From a virus: a stretch of DNA of 29,737 nt. This document shows, piece after piece, positions 22,108 through 29,516 of the stretch. A program made the position numbers and the translations under genes. The stretch is taken from the IMG/VR virus record IMGVR_UViG_3300030294_000134, positions 1 to 29,737 of that record. One strand, written 5' to 3'. The stretch's first letter is position 1, and each line of letters opens with the position of its first letter. The notes under the pieces were generated by a model, which did not search any database, was not told the origin of the DNA, and saw nothing but the letters and a program-made list of their open reading frames with translations.

Positions 22108-22974
22108 ATGGACAATAAAAATCACGCAGAGGCAAAAAAGGATTTCAAGTTATCGGGCATCAAGTTCAAAATACTTTCGACTGAGGAGGCCGGAGGTGAG
22201 GGAATTATTGAGGCCTATGTTTCTATTTTTAACAATGTTGATTTAGTGGGTGATATTATTCAGCAAGGTGCATTCGCCGAGTCATTGATGAAGAAACTTC
22301 CTAAAGGAGTTTGGTCACATGATTGGCAAGCACCTATTGCTTTAACCCTTGAGGCTCGTGAGGATGCTAAGGGCTTATATATTAAAGGACAGTTCATCTT
22401 AACAGTTCAAAAAGCACAAGAGGCTTACGATCTAATTAAAGCCGGTGTCATCGATGAGTTTTCAATCGGGTTTAGAGTTCTTGATGATGAGTGGAAAGAA
22501 GATGGCACTCGTGTCATCACTAAAGCAAGACTTTACGAATGGTCACCAGTTTTAGTCGGTGCTAACCCAGACACAGAATTGATTTCAGTCAAATCCGGTG
22601 AAGATGCCGAAGAAGAAACAGAGGAAGAGGTTATCGAACCAATCCCACCTGTTGAAGAAGTCATCCCCGTTGTTGCTGAGGAAGTAGTAAAGGAAGTTGT
22701 TGAAGAAGAAAAGGCTATCGAGAAAGTTAAGCATGATTTAGAAAAAGGCGTTGTCATTCTTTCGTTTACTGTCAAAGGTGAAACCATAACGGAAGAAATT
22801 AAAATGAGTGATAATTTTATTAAATACTTAAGAGAGAAGAAAGCTCTCAAAAAAAAGGTCGACACTAATAATGGAGAGGGCGATGCAACCCGAAAAATTC
22901 TCCGTATTAGACAAGTTGCTCTGCAACAAAAATCCTCAGCCGAGTATGTGCTAAGGATTACTAATAAAAAATAA
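22108..22974 (+). CDS. HK97-type prohead protease with acidic scaffold-like tail
   Basis: 288 residues from ATG 22108. His71 (GVWSHDWQAP) and Ser119 (EFSIGF) fit the U35-type prohead protease His-Ser pair, with Glu144 (LYEWSPV) in the usual third place. The core is about 165 residues. Then follows a long acidic stretch (about 167-215, rich in Glu/Val/Pro), then a more basic C-terminus (KKALKKKVDT). This long tail is unlike the short protease of HK97 and could act as scaffold during capsid assembly. The next gene is the major capsid protein. Confidence 0.85.
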   Translation: MDNKNHAEAKKDFKLSGIKFKILSTEEAGGEGIIEAYVSIFNNVDLVGDIIQQGAFAESLMKKLPKGVWSHDWQAPIALTLEAREDAKGLYIKGQFILTVQKAQEAYDLIKAGVIDEFSIGFRVLDDEWKEDGTRVITKARLYEWSPVLVGANPDTELISVKSGEDAEEETEEEVIEPIPPVEEVIPVVAEEVVKEVVEEEKAIEKVKHDLEKGVVILSFTVKGETITEEIKMSDNFIKYLREKKALKKKVDTNNGEGDATRKILRIRQVALQQKSSAEYVLRITNKK

Positions 22975-22993
22975 TTTTAATCTTTACAAAAGT

Positions 22994-24028
22994 ATGGAGA
23001 ACATTAAAGAAATTACAATGGACGAATTAAAAGGTCTATTGGGAGATAGCATCAAGGAATTGATGCCTACTCTAAAGAGTGAAATTGTTGGAGAATTAAA
23101 GGGTGACATGAAAAATGTTATCACTAAAGACACCGATGAAGAAGTTGTTGAAAAAGCAGCCGGTTTCATCAAGGACTTATGTAATGGCGTTTTAGAAAAG
23201 TCAGTTGACTCATCTACCGCCTCCTTTGGTTATACTGTTCCAACACAGTTAGCAAGTTTCATTTTGGTAATCAAAGATAAGATTGCTAAAATGCGTAAAT
23301 TAGCGTTCGTGTTCCAAATGGCTGGTAATTTCCAATTACCTACTCAAGGAACTGGTGTGACTGCTTATTGGGTAGCTGAAAACGATGAAATCGATGAAAG
23401 CAATCCAACAGTCGGAAAATTAACATTGTCAGATTATTACTTAGCTGCTCGTGTGCTTATGCCTCGTCAGTTATTAAATACTTCTGCAATGAACATAATG
23501 AACTATGTTGGTGAATTATGTGCAAGGTCTTTAAGAGCCGCAGAAGAAACCGCGTTTATTGCCGGTGATGGTAATGGCAAACCAACAGGTTTGAGATTAG
23601 CAAACATCGCACACATCGACATGGTTGGTTCTGCAATCGCTTATGGTGATATTGTTAATTTGTTTTACGAATTACCAGAACAATACCGAGAAAATGCTGT
23701 GTTCATCACTTCATCTGCCGGTGTTAAGTTAATTCGCACTCTTGTGGATTTGAACAGGTTGCCTATCTTTGATATGCGTGACCAAAAGATTTTCCAAAAG
23801 AGTCTTATTGAAACCGTTGACATCCCTGCTAATTTAGGAAGTGGCACAGATACTACTGAAATTTATTTCGGTGATATGTGGTATTACTGGATTAAGGATG
23901 GCGAAACTATGTTCGTTGATACTCAAAAAGTATTAAAGAACCTACAAATCGAATTGGTAGTTGCCGAAGCAGTTGATGGAGTTTATACTCTACCAGATGC
24001 ATGTCGCAAATTAGTTGGCGTAAAATAG
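22994..24028 (+). CDS. Major capsid protein, HK97 fold
   Basis: 344 residues. Residues 1-72 are helical and acidic, like the delta/scaffold domain removed by the prohead protease. A boundary near SVDSSTASFGYTVPTQ (70-85) is a probable cleavage region. The body has YWVAENDEIDESNPTVGKLT, VLMPRQLLNTSAMNIMNYV, AAEETAFIAGDGNGKPTGL and the C-terminal end TLPDACRKLVGVK, all typical of HK97-like capsids. It is the shell subunit. The upstream leader is ACAAAAGT without Shine-Dalgarno. Confidence 0.93.
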   Translation: MENIKEITMDELKGLLGDSIKELMPTLKSEIVGELKGDMKNVITKDTDEEVVEKAAGFIKDLCNGVLEKSVDSSTASFGYTVPTQLASFILVIKDKIAKMRKLAFVFQMAGNFQLPTQGTGVTAYWVAENDEIDESNPTVGKLTLSDYYLAARVLMPRQLLNTSAMNIMNYVGELCARSLRAAEETAFIAGDGNGKPTGLRLANIAHIDMVGSAIAYGDIVNLFYELPEQYRENAVFITSSAGVKLIRTLVDLNRLPIFDMRDQKIFQKSLIETVDIPANLGSGTDTTEIYFGDMWYYWIKDGETMFVDTQKVLKNLQIELVVAEAVDGVYTLPDACRKLVGVK

Positions 24029-24033
24029 TTAGT

Positions 24034-24072
24034 TATCTTTGGCCCTCTTTCTTAACGGAGGGGGCCAAGATA
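24034..24072 (+). terminator. Strong hairpin after major capsid gene
   Basis: TATCTTTGGCCCTC pairs with GAGGGGGCCAAGATA, about 13 bp with one bulge and a 10-nt loop. No T-tract follows, so it may be an attenuator or mRNA-stability element rather than a full terminator. Confidence 0.55.
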
Positions 24073-24114
24073 TAACCTATTATTTACAATTTACAAACTA
24101 ATCTCTAAAAAAGT

Positions 24115-24336
24115 ATGTCAAGCAAAAAAAACAAAAAGGTTCAATCAAGTGCTGAACAAATCGCCAAGAACAATGGCTCTGTTGGGACTTCTAAATTGAC
24201 ACCTAAAAAAGGTTCTAAGTTGACCGCAGTTTTATTTATCAAATCCTACACACCTTATGTTAAGGGTGACATTGCAGGTTTTGAGGAAGATGTCGCAAAC
24301 GAATTAGTTGAAAAGACTGTTGCTGAATTAGTTTAA
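24115..24336 (+). CDS. Small GDIAGF-motif protein of head module
   Basis: 73 residues. A basic/Ser N-terminus (1-35) precedes AVLFIKSYTPYVKGDIAGFE and a helix (EDVANELVEKTVAEL). The GDIAGF-then-helix unit is common in small phage head-region proteins, whose function is unclear. A similar unit starts the next gene. It follows the capsid gene, so a capsid accessory role is likely. Confidence 0.6.
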   Translation: MSSKKNKKVQSSAEQIAKNNGSVGTSKLTPKKGSKLTAVLFIKSYTPYVKGDIAGFEEDVANELVEKTVAELV

Positions 24337-24341
24337 TCACA

Positions 24342-25808
24342 ATGATGGTATTAGCTAAATATTTGAAAGGTCACGATCTATTCGTTCCCGGAGATATTCG
24401 AGGGATGGAATTGAGTGAGTTCAAGATATTGGCTAATAAAAAGATTGTTGAAGAAACTACTATCGCCGATGAGTGGAAAGGTAGCACCGAGAGAATGAGT
24501 CTAAAAGGTTTTAACATATTGGGTAAGAAATACCGCACCGATTTCATTGATGTGGTCATTCCTACAAAGGACATTGAGAATGTTAAGAGTTTAGAAGTTC
24601 TTAAAAAAGCCGAGAAGTCCGGTTCAATCTCTTTGAATATTATTGAGAGAAGTTTCAATGATAGAGTCGGGGGATTTGCTAAGGCTTGTAATGATGGTGC
24701 TAAGTTAAATTCTGCTCTTGGAGAATATATTTTATTTTTGAATGATGATGTTGAGGTCGGCACTAATTTTTTTGCCGACCTTTTATTACCTTTCAAGGAT
24801 GAGAGTGTTGCCATGGTTGGGGCCGATTGTTCGAGGTTAAATACTTCGGTCAATGGTTCGGTTCTATGTGTTCGGAGAGAAGTGTTCGAGAGTGTCGGGG
24901 GTTTCGATGAAGATTATTTCTTTATGTGGGAGGACAATGATTTATGCCAAAACATAAAGAGGCGAGGATGGAAAATTGAAATCTCAAAAGCTGAAGCCAA
25001 ACACGAGGGGAAAGACAGTTTGAATAATGGTTCGGAGTTTTGGAGAACTAATTACTTTAATGGAAAAAATAAGTTTGATGCTAAATGGATGAACGGCCAA
25101 AGAGTTATCGGTTCAATGATTGTCGGGAATGAGTCGGGTCGTTATATGTCGAGAGTCATCACTGATTTATTCAAAAGAAATTTAATCGATGAGATGGTTG
25201 TCGTATGTGATGATAGTGACCCAGAAACTATTGCGGAATTAGATGCATTGAAAAAGTTTTACCCGATTGATATTAAAGTGCATGAGTTCAAGTTATTCGG
25301 AGAGGCTGAAAATATATTAAGAGAGAGGTCGATTGATTATGCGATCAGTAAAAATCCATTCGGGATTATACCAATCGATGCTGATGAGTTCCTTGATGAA
25401 GAATTATCGAGGAAAGAAATAATTGAATTGTTGAATAAAGGTGTCGGGTGGGATTTTCCTATCGTGCATTTTTGGGGAGATGAAAAGAAGTGTCGAGTCG
25501 ATGGAGTATTTGGTCATCAAAAGAATGTCAGACTGTTCCGGTATTTACCAGATAGGAGTCAAAAGTTCTTTGAGAAAAACCTACATTGTGGCTCTTGCCC
25601 GATTTATGGCTACTCTGCTCGAAAGACGACTAAATTCGTCTTGAAACATCTCGGGTATGTTCGACCCATCGATATTCAAGCCAAGAAAGAAAGACAACTC
25701 AAGCATGACCCTAAAATGTTGCTCGAGGATGCCACCTTATACGAAAAGATGGTGCGAGAGGGAGAATGTCGGGAGTTTAGTAAAGAGGAGTTCCTTAAAG
25801 GGTGGTAA
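24342..25808 (+). CDS. Two-domain GT2 glycosyltransferase fused to GDIRG unit
   Basis: 488 residues. Residues 4-40 repeat the unit of the previous gene (LKGHDLFVPGDIRGMELSEF). Residues 67-225 are a GT2 domain: FIDVVIPTKDIENVKSLEVL, YILFLNDDVEVG (Asp135-136), GGFDEDYFFMWEDNDL (Glu197-Asp198), with His221 near the end. Residues 254-360 begin a second GT-A domain: RVIGSMIVGNESGRYMSRVI and GIIPIDADEFLDEE with DAD (346-348). The C-terminus has HCGSCPIYGYS and HLGYVRP. It sits inside the head operon, so it may glycosylate capsid or tail protein, or modify the host surface. Donor and acceptor cannot be told. Confidence 0.85.
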   Translation: MMVLAKYLKGHDLFVPGDIRGMELSEFKILANKKIVEETTIADEWKGSTERMSLKGFNILGKKYRTDFIDVVIPTKDIENVKSLEVLKKAEKSGSISLNIIERSFNDRVGGFAKACNDGAKLNSALGEYILFLNDDVEVGTNFFADLLLPFKDESVAMVGADCSRLNTSVNGSVLCVRREVFESVGGFDEDYFFMWEDNDLCQNIKRRGWKIEISKAEAKHEGKDSLNNGSEFWRTNYFNGKNKFDAKWMNGQRVIGSMIVGNESGRYMSRVITDLFKRNLIDEMVVVCDDSDPETIAELDALKKFYPIDIKVHEFKLFGEAENILRERSIDYAISKNPFGIIPIDADEFLDEELSRKEIIELLNKGVGWDFPIVHFWGDEKKCRVDGVFGHQKNVRLFRYLPDRSQKFFEKNLHCGSCPIYGYSARKTTKFVLKHLGYVRPIDIQAKKERQLKHDPKMLLEDATLYEKMVREGECREFSKEEFLKGW

Positions 25809-25902
25809 TACCGCCAAAAAACTAAATTCTTTGGGGGTAGGTGAGGAGATAGCAAGTTTTATGAGTCAATGTTCATCTTAAAATACCGCCTCGCTATGAG
25901 GC
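25807..25902 (+). repeat. Non-coding gap with repeated AATACCGCC and a hairpin
   Basis: The 138-nt gap 25809-25946 has AATACCGCC at 25807-25815 (overlapping the gene end) and again at 25882-25890. GCCTC-GCTAT-GAGGC forms a 5-bp hairpin at 25888-25902. No gene is seen here. A possible remnant of a lost small gene or a stability element. Confidence 0.3.
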
Positions 25903-25946
25903 AATTAGAGGGCTAAAATGCCTATTTACAAATTAGTCAAAATCTT

Positions 25947-26540
25947 ATGATTAAATTAGCAGAGTTAAAATCTTATATCGGGGAAACTTCAAGCACCTAC
26001 GATACTAAATTGACCTACATCGTGAATGGAGTTAATCGTTTCGTTGAAAGATGGTGCAATAATAAATTGATATTCGGGTCGGTGATTGAATATGTGAGTC
26101 GAGAAGAACTCGAGGAGGATGATTTTCAAATATTTTTAGATAATCGAGTCAATCTTTCGGGGGTCAAGTTATATCGAAATACTGGAACTTACTCAAATCC
26201 TGTTTTCGTTGAAGTGACCGACATCAATGTTCGACCAAGTGAGGGCATCATCGAAGTAAATGCTTATAGTGGAAAATACGATTTATCAAATGCTTATAAA
26301 ATCGAATACAATGCCGGTTATCATCTTGAGGCGAGCGGAGAGGGTGAGAATGCTATCGCCATTGATGTGCCAGATGATTTGAGATTGGCTTGTTTGAAGT
26401 TTGCCGGTGCTGTCGTTAATAAGAGTAAGGCAGAGGGTGAGAGTTCGGAAAGTTTGGAGGGTGCATCAGTCAATTTCGAATTACAGTTCAATGATGATAT
26501 TAAAAAAATGCTTTCGGCATTCAAATCAATAAACATTTAA
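25947..26540 (+). CDS. Head-tail connector protein, gp6-like
   Basis: 197 residues. LAELKSYIGETSSTYDTKLT and IVNGVNRFVERWCN at the start, and a C-terminal helix with DLRLACLKFAGAVVNKSKAE, fit the helical connector proteins (HK97 gp6/QLRG type) that dock under the portal. The middle has an inserted beta part (NLSGVKLYRNTGTYSNPVFV, then YKIEYNAGYH), as in many connectors. The genes in front and behind are head and tail completion genes, which supports the call. Confidence 0.75.
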   Translation: MIKLAELKSYIGETSSTYDTKLTYIVNGVNRFVERWCNNKLIFGSVIEYVSREELEEDDFQIFLDNRVNLSGVKLYRNTGTYSNPVFVEVTDINVRPSEGIIEVNAYSGKYDLSNAYKIEYNAGYHLEASGEGENAIAIDVPDDLRLACLKFAGAVVNKSKAEGESSESLEGASVNFELQFNDDIKKMLSAFKSINI

Positions 26541-26544
26541 TCTT

Positions 26545-26844
26545 ATGAGATTTATTTTTGATAAAACAATAACAGTCGAGAGGCCATTGCTTTACGATTA
26601 CCACGAAAAATATATTGTGCATGGAACTATTCAAGGAATAATCCTACCGATAAAAGCAGAGGACATGATGCTCACAGATGGAACACCCGGCAAGGCCTTG
26701 AAATTACTTTGCAATATCGACCAAGATTTGAAAGAGGCTGACAGGATTTCTTATGATGGAGATTATTATACAGTTAAAGCGATCAGAAAGTTTGAGATAG
26801 GTAGCCTCGCAAGAATTGAGGCATTCATCTATCAAAACCAATAA
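26545..26844 (+). CDS. Head-tail joining/stopper protein
   Basis: 99 residues, beta-rich: FDKTITVERPLLYDYHEKYI, GTIQGIILPIKAEDMM and RISYDGDYYTVKAIRKFE. This size, the small barrel pattern and the place between connector and gp10-like gene fit the head closure/stopper proteins (SPP1 gp16/HK97 gp9-like). Sequence alone is weak. Confidence 0.65.
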   Translation: MRFIFDKTITVERPLLYDYHEKYIVHGTIQGIILPIKAEDMMLTDGTPGKALKLLCNIDQDLKEADRISYDGDYYTVKAIRKFEIGSLARIEAFIYQNQ

Positions 26845-26848
26845 CCAT

Positions 26849-27298
26849 ATGATGACATTAGAGGTGAGAAATTTAGATAAACTGATTGCGGGATTTGATA
26901 AAGCACCTCAACTTGTTGGCGATGAATTAGTGAAAGCAGTTCGAGATGTCGGCGCGTTAATTCTTAACACGGAAAAAAGAGAAGTTCCGGCCAAGACTGG
27001 AACATTGAGGCGGTCGGTCAACATGCGATTATTTAATGTCGGGGTTGAAATCGGACCGAATTCGAAATATGCCTCTTGGGTTCATAATGGCACGGGTATC
27101 TTTGGGCCGAATGGTTCGCCTATCGTTCCGAAAAGAGCAAAGGTTCTAGCATTCAAAGTCGGAGGAAAAATGATATTCGCTAAGTCGGTCAAAGGACAAC
27201 CCGCTAATCCATTCGTTCAAAGAACTATCGATAGCACAGAGGGGCAAGTCAATGATATATTCGACAAAGTTTTAATAAACACTATTGAAAAATTATGA
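26849..27298 (+). CDS. HK97 gp10-like tail completion protein
   Basis: 149 residues from ATG 26849; an open frame from 26816 overlaps the preceding gene. LDKLIAGFDKAPQLVGDELV, then AKTGTLRRSVNMRL, YASWVHNGTG and GQPANPFVQRTID match the gp10-type pattern (TGxLRxS, V..GTG, PFxxR). These proteins help join head and tail. It ends ATGA, coupled with the next gene. Confidence 0.85.
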   Translation: MMTLEVRNLDKLIAGFDKAPQLVGDELVKAVRDVGALILNTEKREVPAKTGTLRRSVNMRLFNVGVEIGPNSKYASWVHNGTGIFGPNGSPIVPKRAKVLAFKVGGKMIFAKSVKGQPANPFVQRTIDSTEGQVNDIFDKVLINTIEKL

Positions 27299-27702
27299 GA
27301 ACAGAAATCTTAAATGCTTTATTCGATAAATTAAAATCAATCGAGTCAATCAAAGAAGTTTATAAATTCACGGCCGGAAATTTTACAAATTACCCTGTCG
27401 CTTTAATTGTTGGGAGTGAGAATGTTAGTGAGAGAGAAAGCACTAATCACATCAAGAAAACTTATACCTTTAAGGTTAGAATTTTGCAGGAAGTTAATGA
27501 GGAGGCTCGAGGCAAGGAGGATGGTGAAGATATTATCAACAAAGTATTTGATGACATCGACAATGCTATCGATATGGATGACACCCTCGGGGGGTCTTGT
27601 GATGATGTCAATATTCGTTCCGTGTTTGCATGGGAAGATAGAGAGCTATTGATGAGGGCTGTCGACATCGATATTACATGCGTTAAGCTAAAACAATTTT
27701 AA
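27295..27702 (+). CDS. Tail terminator/completion protein
   Basis: 135 residues. EILNALFDKLKSIESIKEVY and NYPVALIVGSENVSERESTN, then KKTYTFKVRILQEV and VDIDITCVKL show the alpha/beta pattern of tail terminators (gpU-like) that cap the tail tube. Position before the major tail protein supports it. Confidence 0.7.
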   Translation: MRTEILNALFDKLKSIESIKEVYKFTAGNFTNYPVALIVGSENVSERESTNHIKKTYTFKVRILQEVNEEARGKEDGEDIINKVFDDIDNAIDMDDTLGGSCDDVNIRSVFAWEDRELLMRAVDIDITCVKLKQF

Positions 27703-27722
27703 TAATTTTTAAGTTAAATAAT

Positions 27723-27908
27723 ATGTCTATTAAAAAATTCGAGGACAAATCAATTAAGGTCGAAAGTGTGCTGACAAAAGATGAAGAAAGTGCTATAATT
27801 AAATTAGAAGAACATTGCTACCCCGATTATGGCATAACCATCAAGGCTAAAAATAAAACTGAGGCCGATGAAAAGTTGTTTGAGTTGTTGGGTAATAAAA
27901 AAAAATAA
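27723..27908 (+). CDS. Small hypothetical protein
   Basis: 61 residues, charged, with EESAIIKLEEHCYPDYGITI and KAKNKTEADEKLFELLGNKK. No family recognised. It lies between tail terminator and major tail protein and carries a strong promoter-like sequence inside its coding region. Possibly a small tail accessory protein. Confidence 0.55.
   Translation: MSIKKFEDKSIKVESVLTKDEESAIIKLEEHCYPDYGITIKAKNKTEADEKLFELLGNKKK
27771..27799 (+). promoter_or_regulatory. Late-class promoter inside 27723-27908
   Basis: CTGACA at 27771-27776 and TATAAT at 27794-27799 with 17-bp spacing; extended -10 AGTGCTATAATT. It could raise transcription of the major tail protein gene (27938). Confidence 0.6.
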
Positions 27909-27937
27909 TTTTATAAATAAATTAACTCTAAAAAAAT

Positions 27938-28918
27938 ATGAGTGAAGTATTAAAAAGAAAATTTCAAATCGGTGTCGGTAAAGAAACAGTTAGAGGCACA
28001 GTTGCGACCCCTGCTATTTGGTTAAAACCATTGACTCAAGACATCCAAGATAAAATGGAAGTCAAGGCAACTGAAAGAGCAATGGGCGTGATTGAAGATA
28101 GTGATGAACAAGTTGTCATCAAAAGATTATCGGGTGGAAAGATTACCGGTGAAGTGATGGACAAATCAATCGGTTATTTTTTACTCGGTGCGTTGGGTCA
28201 AGTGAATTCTGCTGCTCAAGTAGCACCAAATGCTTTGGCTTACGATCATACTTTTTCCGTTTTACAATCTGCTAAGCATCCAACCTTATCAATCGATGTG
28301 AAGAAAGATGACATCGAGCATATGGTTTATGCTAATAGTGTCGTTGATAGTTTGAAATTAGATGCTAAAGTTGGTGACTATGTTAAGTTCGAGGTTGGAT
28401 TAAAAGGCAAAAAAGGTGTTGCCTCTGTCACAACCCCATCTCAAGTCGCTGAAAATATTTTCTTGGCTAAACATATTACTGCCGGAATTGCTGATACCTA
28501 TGCCGGTTTAAGTTCTCCAACCGCTATCGCTGTTAAAACTTTATCTCTTGATATTAACAAGAACATCGAAGATAAGGATTTGCTCGGTTTAGATGGCCCA
28601 TCCGATTTCTTAAATAAACAGTTAGTCATTGAGGGTTCATTAGAAATGATTTTTGAAAATACTACTGTTAGAGATTATGCATTAAACGGCACACAGAAAT
28701 CAATGATTATCACAATGGTGAATAGTGATGTCACAATCGCAACTTCTGCCAATCCTAAATTGGTCATTAAGTTGGCTAAAGTTAAATTCGGAGAACCGGT
28801 TGAGAGTGGTGACAATAATGATTTCGCCAAAGTGGTTGTTAAATTCAAAGCCTTTTATTCTACTGCTGATAGCAAGAGCATCGAGGCCATCCTTTCTAAC
28901 CTAACCACATCTTACTAA
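27938..28918 (+). CDS. Major tail (tube) protein
   Basis: 326 residues, beta-rich, with RKFQIGVGKETVRGTVATPA at the start, the middle domain LKLDAKVGDYVKFEVGLKG and an end of PKLVIKLAKVKFGEPVESGD. This is the layout of siphovirus tube proteins of the large, two-domain kind. It follows the tail completion genes and precedes a strong terminator and the tail chaperone, the standard order. The leader CTCTAAAAAAAT before its ATG resembles that of other highly expressed structural genes. Confidence 0.8.
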   Translation: MSEVLKRKFQIGVGKETVRGTVATPAIWLKPLTQDIQDKMEVKATERAMGVIEDSDEQVVIKRLSGGKITGEVMDKSIGYFLLGALGQVNSAAQVAPNALAYDHTFSVLQSAKHPTLSIDVKKDDIEHMVYANSVVDSLKLDAKVGDYVKFEVGLKGKKGVASVTTPSQVAENIFLAKHITAGIADTYAGLSSPTAIAVKTLSLDINKNIEDKDLLGLDGPSDFLNKQLVIEGSLEMIFENTTVRDYALNGTQKSMIITMVNSDVTIATSANPKLVIKLAKVKFGEPVESGDNNDFAKVVVKFKAFYSTADSKSIEAILSNLTTSY

Positions 28919-28926
28919 GCCAAATC

Positions 28927-28951
28927 GGGGGAGGTAATCCCTCCCCCTTTT
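28927..28951 (+). terminator. Rho-independent terminator after major tail gene
   Basis: GGGGGAGG (28927-28934) pairs with CCTCCCCC (28940-28947), loop TAATC, followed by TTTTATTTAT. A strong, classical terminator that may separate high tube expression from the tail assembly genes. Confidence 0.9.
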
Positions 28952-28977
28952 ATTTATAAACTAAGATTAAAAAATCT

Positions 28978-29307
28978 ATGCAGGTCAAATTATCAAATGG
29001 TGAGGCAACAGTTAAAGAATTCGTCACTCGTAAATTAAAAAAAGAAATCAACCGAGCTATGTTTCAAGGTGTTGACTCCGAGATGGAAGTCGATGCATCT
29101 AATAATGGCGGAAACAAGCAATCAATGAAAGGATTTAATGTCGTGAATATGGATGCGGCTAATGATATTGCTTTATTGGGCATGGTTGAAAAGATTACGA
29201 TCAGCGGAGAAGATAAACCAATCACTCAATCCACTTTCGATGAAATGAATTCGGATGATGCTAATACTATTATCGATGCCATTAACGAGATTTCGAAAAA
29301 AAAATAG
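28978..29307 (+). CDS. Tail assembly chaperone, short form (G-like)
   Basis: 109 residues. No motif, but place between major tail protein and tape measure, size, and a slippery A-run near its end fit the gpG-like tail assembly chaperone. N-terminal part MQVKLSNGEATVKEFVTRKL, centre with MFQGVDSEMEVDASNNG and a C-terminal helix NTIIDAINEISKKK. It would coat the tape measure protein during tail assembly. Confidence 0.75.
   Translation: MQVKLSNGEATVKEFVTRKLKKEINRAMFQGVDSEMEVDASNNGGNKQSMKGFNVVNMDAANDIALLGMVEKITISGEDKPITQSTFDEMNSDDANTIIDAINEISKKK
29296..29304 (+). promoter_or_regulatory. Frameshift slippery site of tail chaperone
   Basis: Nine A's in the frame AAA AAA AAA TAG. A -1 slip avoids the TAG and reads on into the T-frame open from 29286, as in lambda G/GT. 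Confidence 0.75.
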
Positions 29308-29510
29308 CAAACGAGATAGATGATTTCATCGGCACTTATCTCGTAGGAATAAATAGCGAACCACCGGATGATTACATTGATTATGTTCTATGTAAAAAAT
29401 TCCATTGGACACCTCAACAAATCGATGAGATGGATGACAATAAAATCGCCATATACTTGAAGTTTATGGAGATGGAACACAAAAAAGAAGTTCTCGATAA
29501 TCAAAAATAA
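29304..29510 (+). CDS. Tail chaperone extension (T part of G-T)
   Basis: Reading frame of 68 codons entered by -1 frameshift, starting IANEIDDFIGTYLVGIN and running on to EMEHKKEVLDNQK. It has no start codon of its own near the beginning (first ATG about 29426) and no Shine-Dalgarno, so it is made only as fusion to the 28978 protein. It contains helices and WTPQQIDEMDDNKIAIYLKF, as in other T-parts. It ends 6 nt before the tape measure gene. Confidence 0.75.
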   Translation: MANEIDDFIGTYLVGINSEPPDDYIDYVLCKKFHWTPQQIDEMDDNKIAIYLKFMEMEHKKEVLDNQK

Positions 29511-29516
29511 ATTTAT

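Noticed and set aside
22533-22865. 110-aa Ser/Thr-rich frame on the - strand
   Set aside because: Antisense of the acidic tail of the prohead protease, low complexity.
13361-25902. 12-mer TCGCTATGAGGC present at 13361 and 25891
   Set aside because: Several 12-base matches are expected by chance in 30 kb; contexts differ (gene end versus hairpin).
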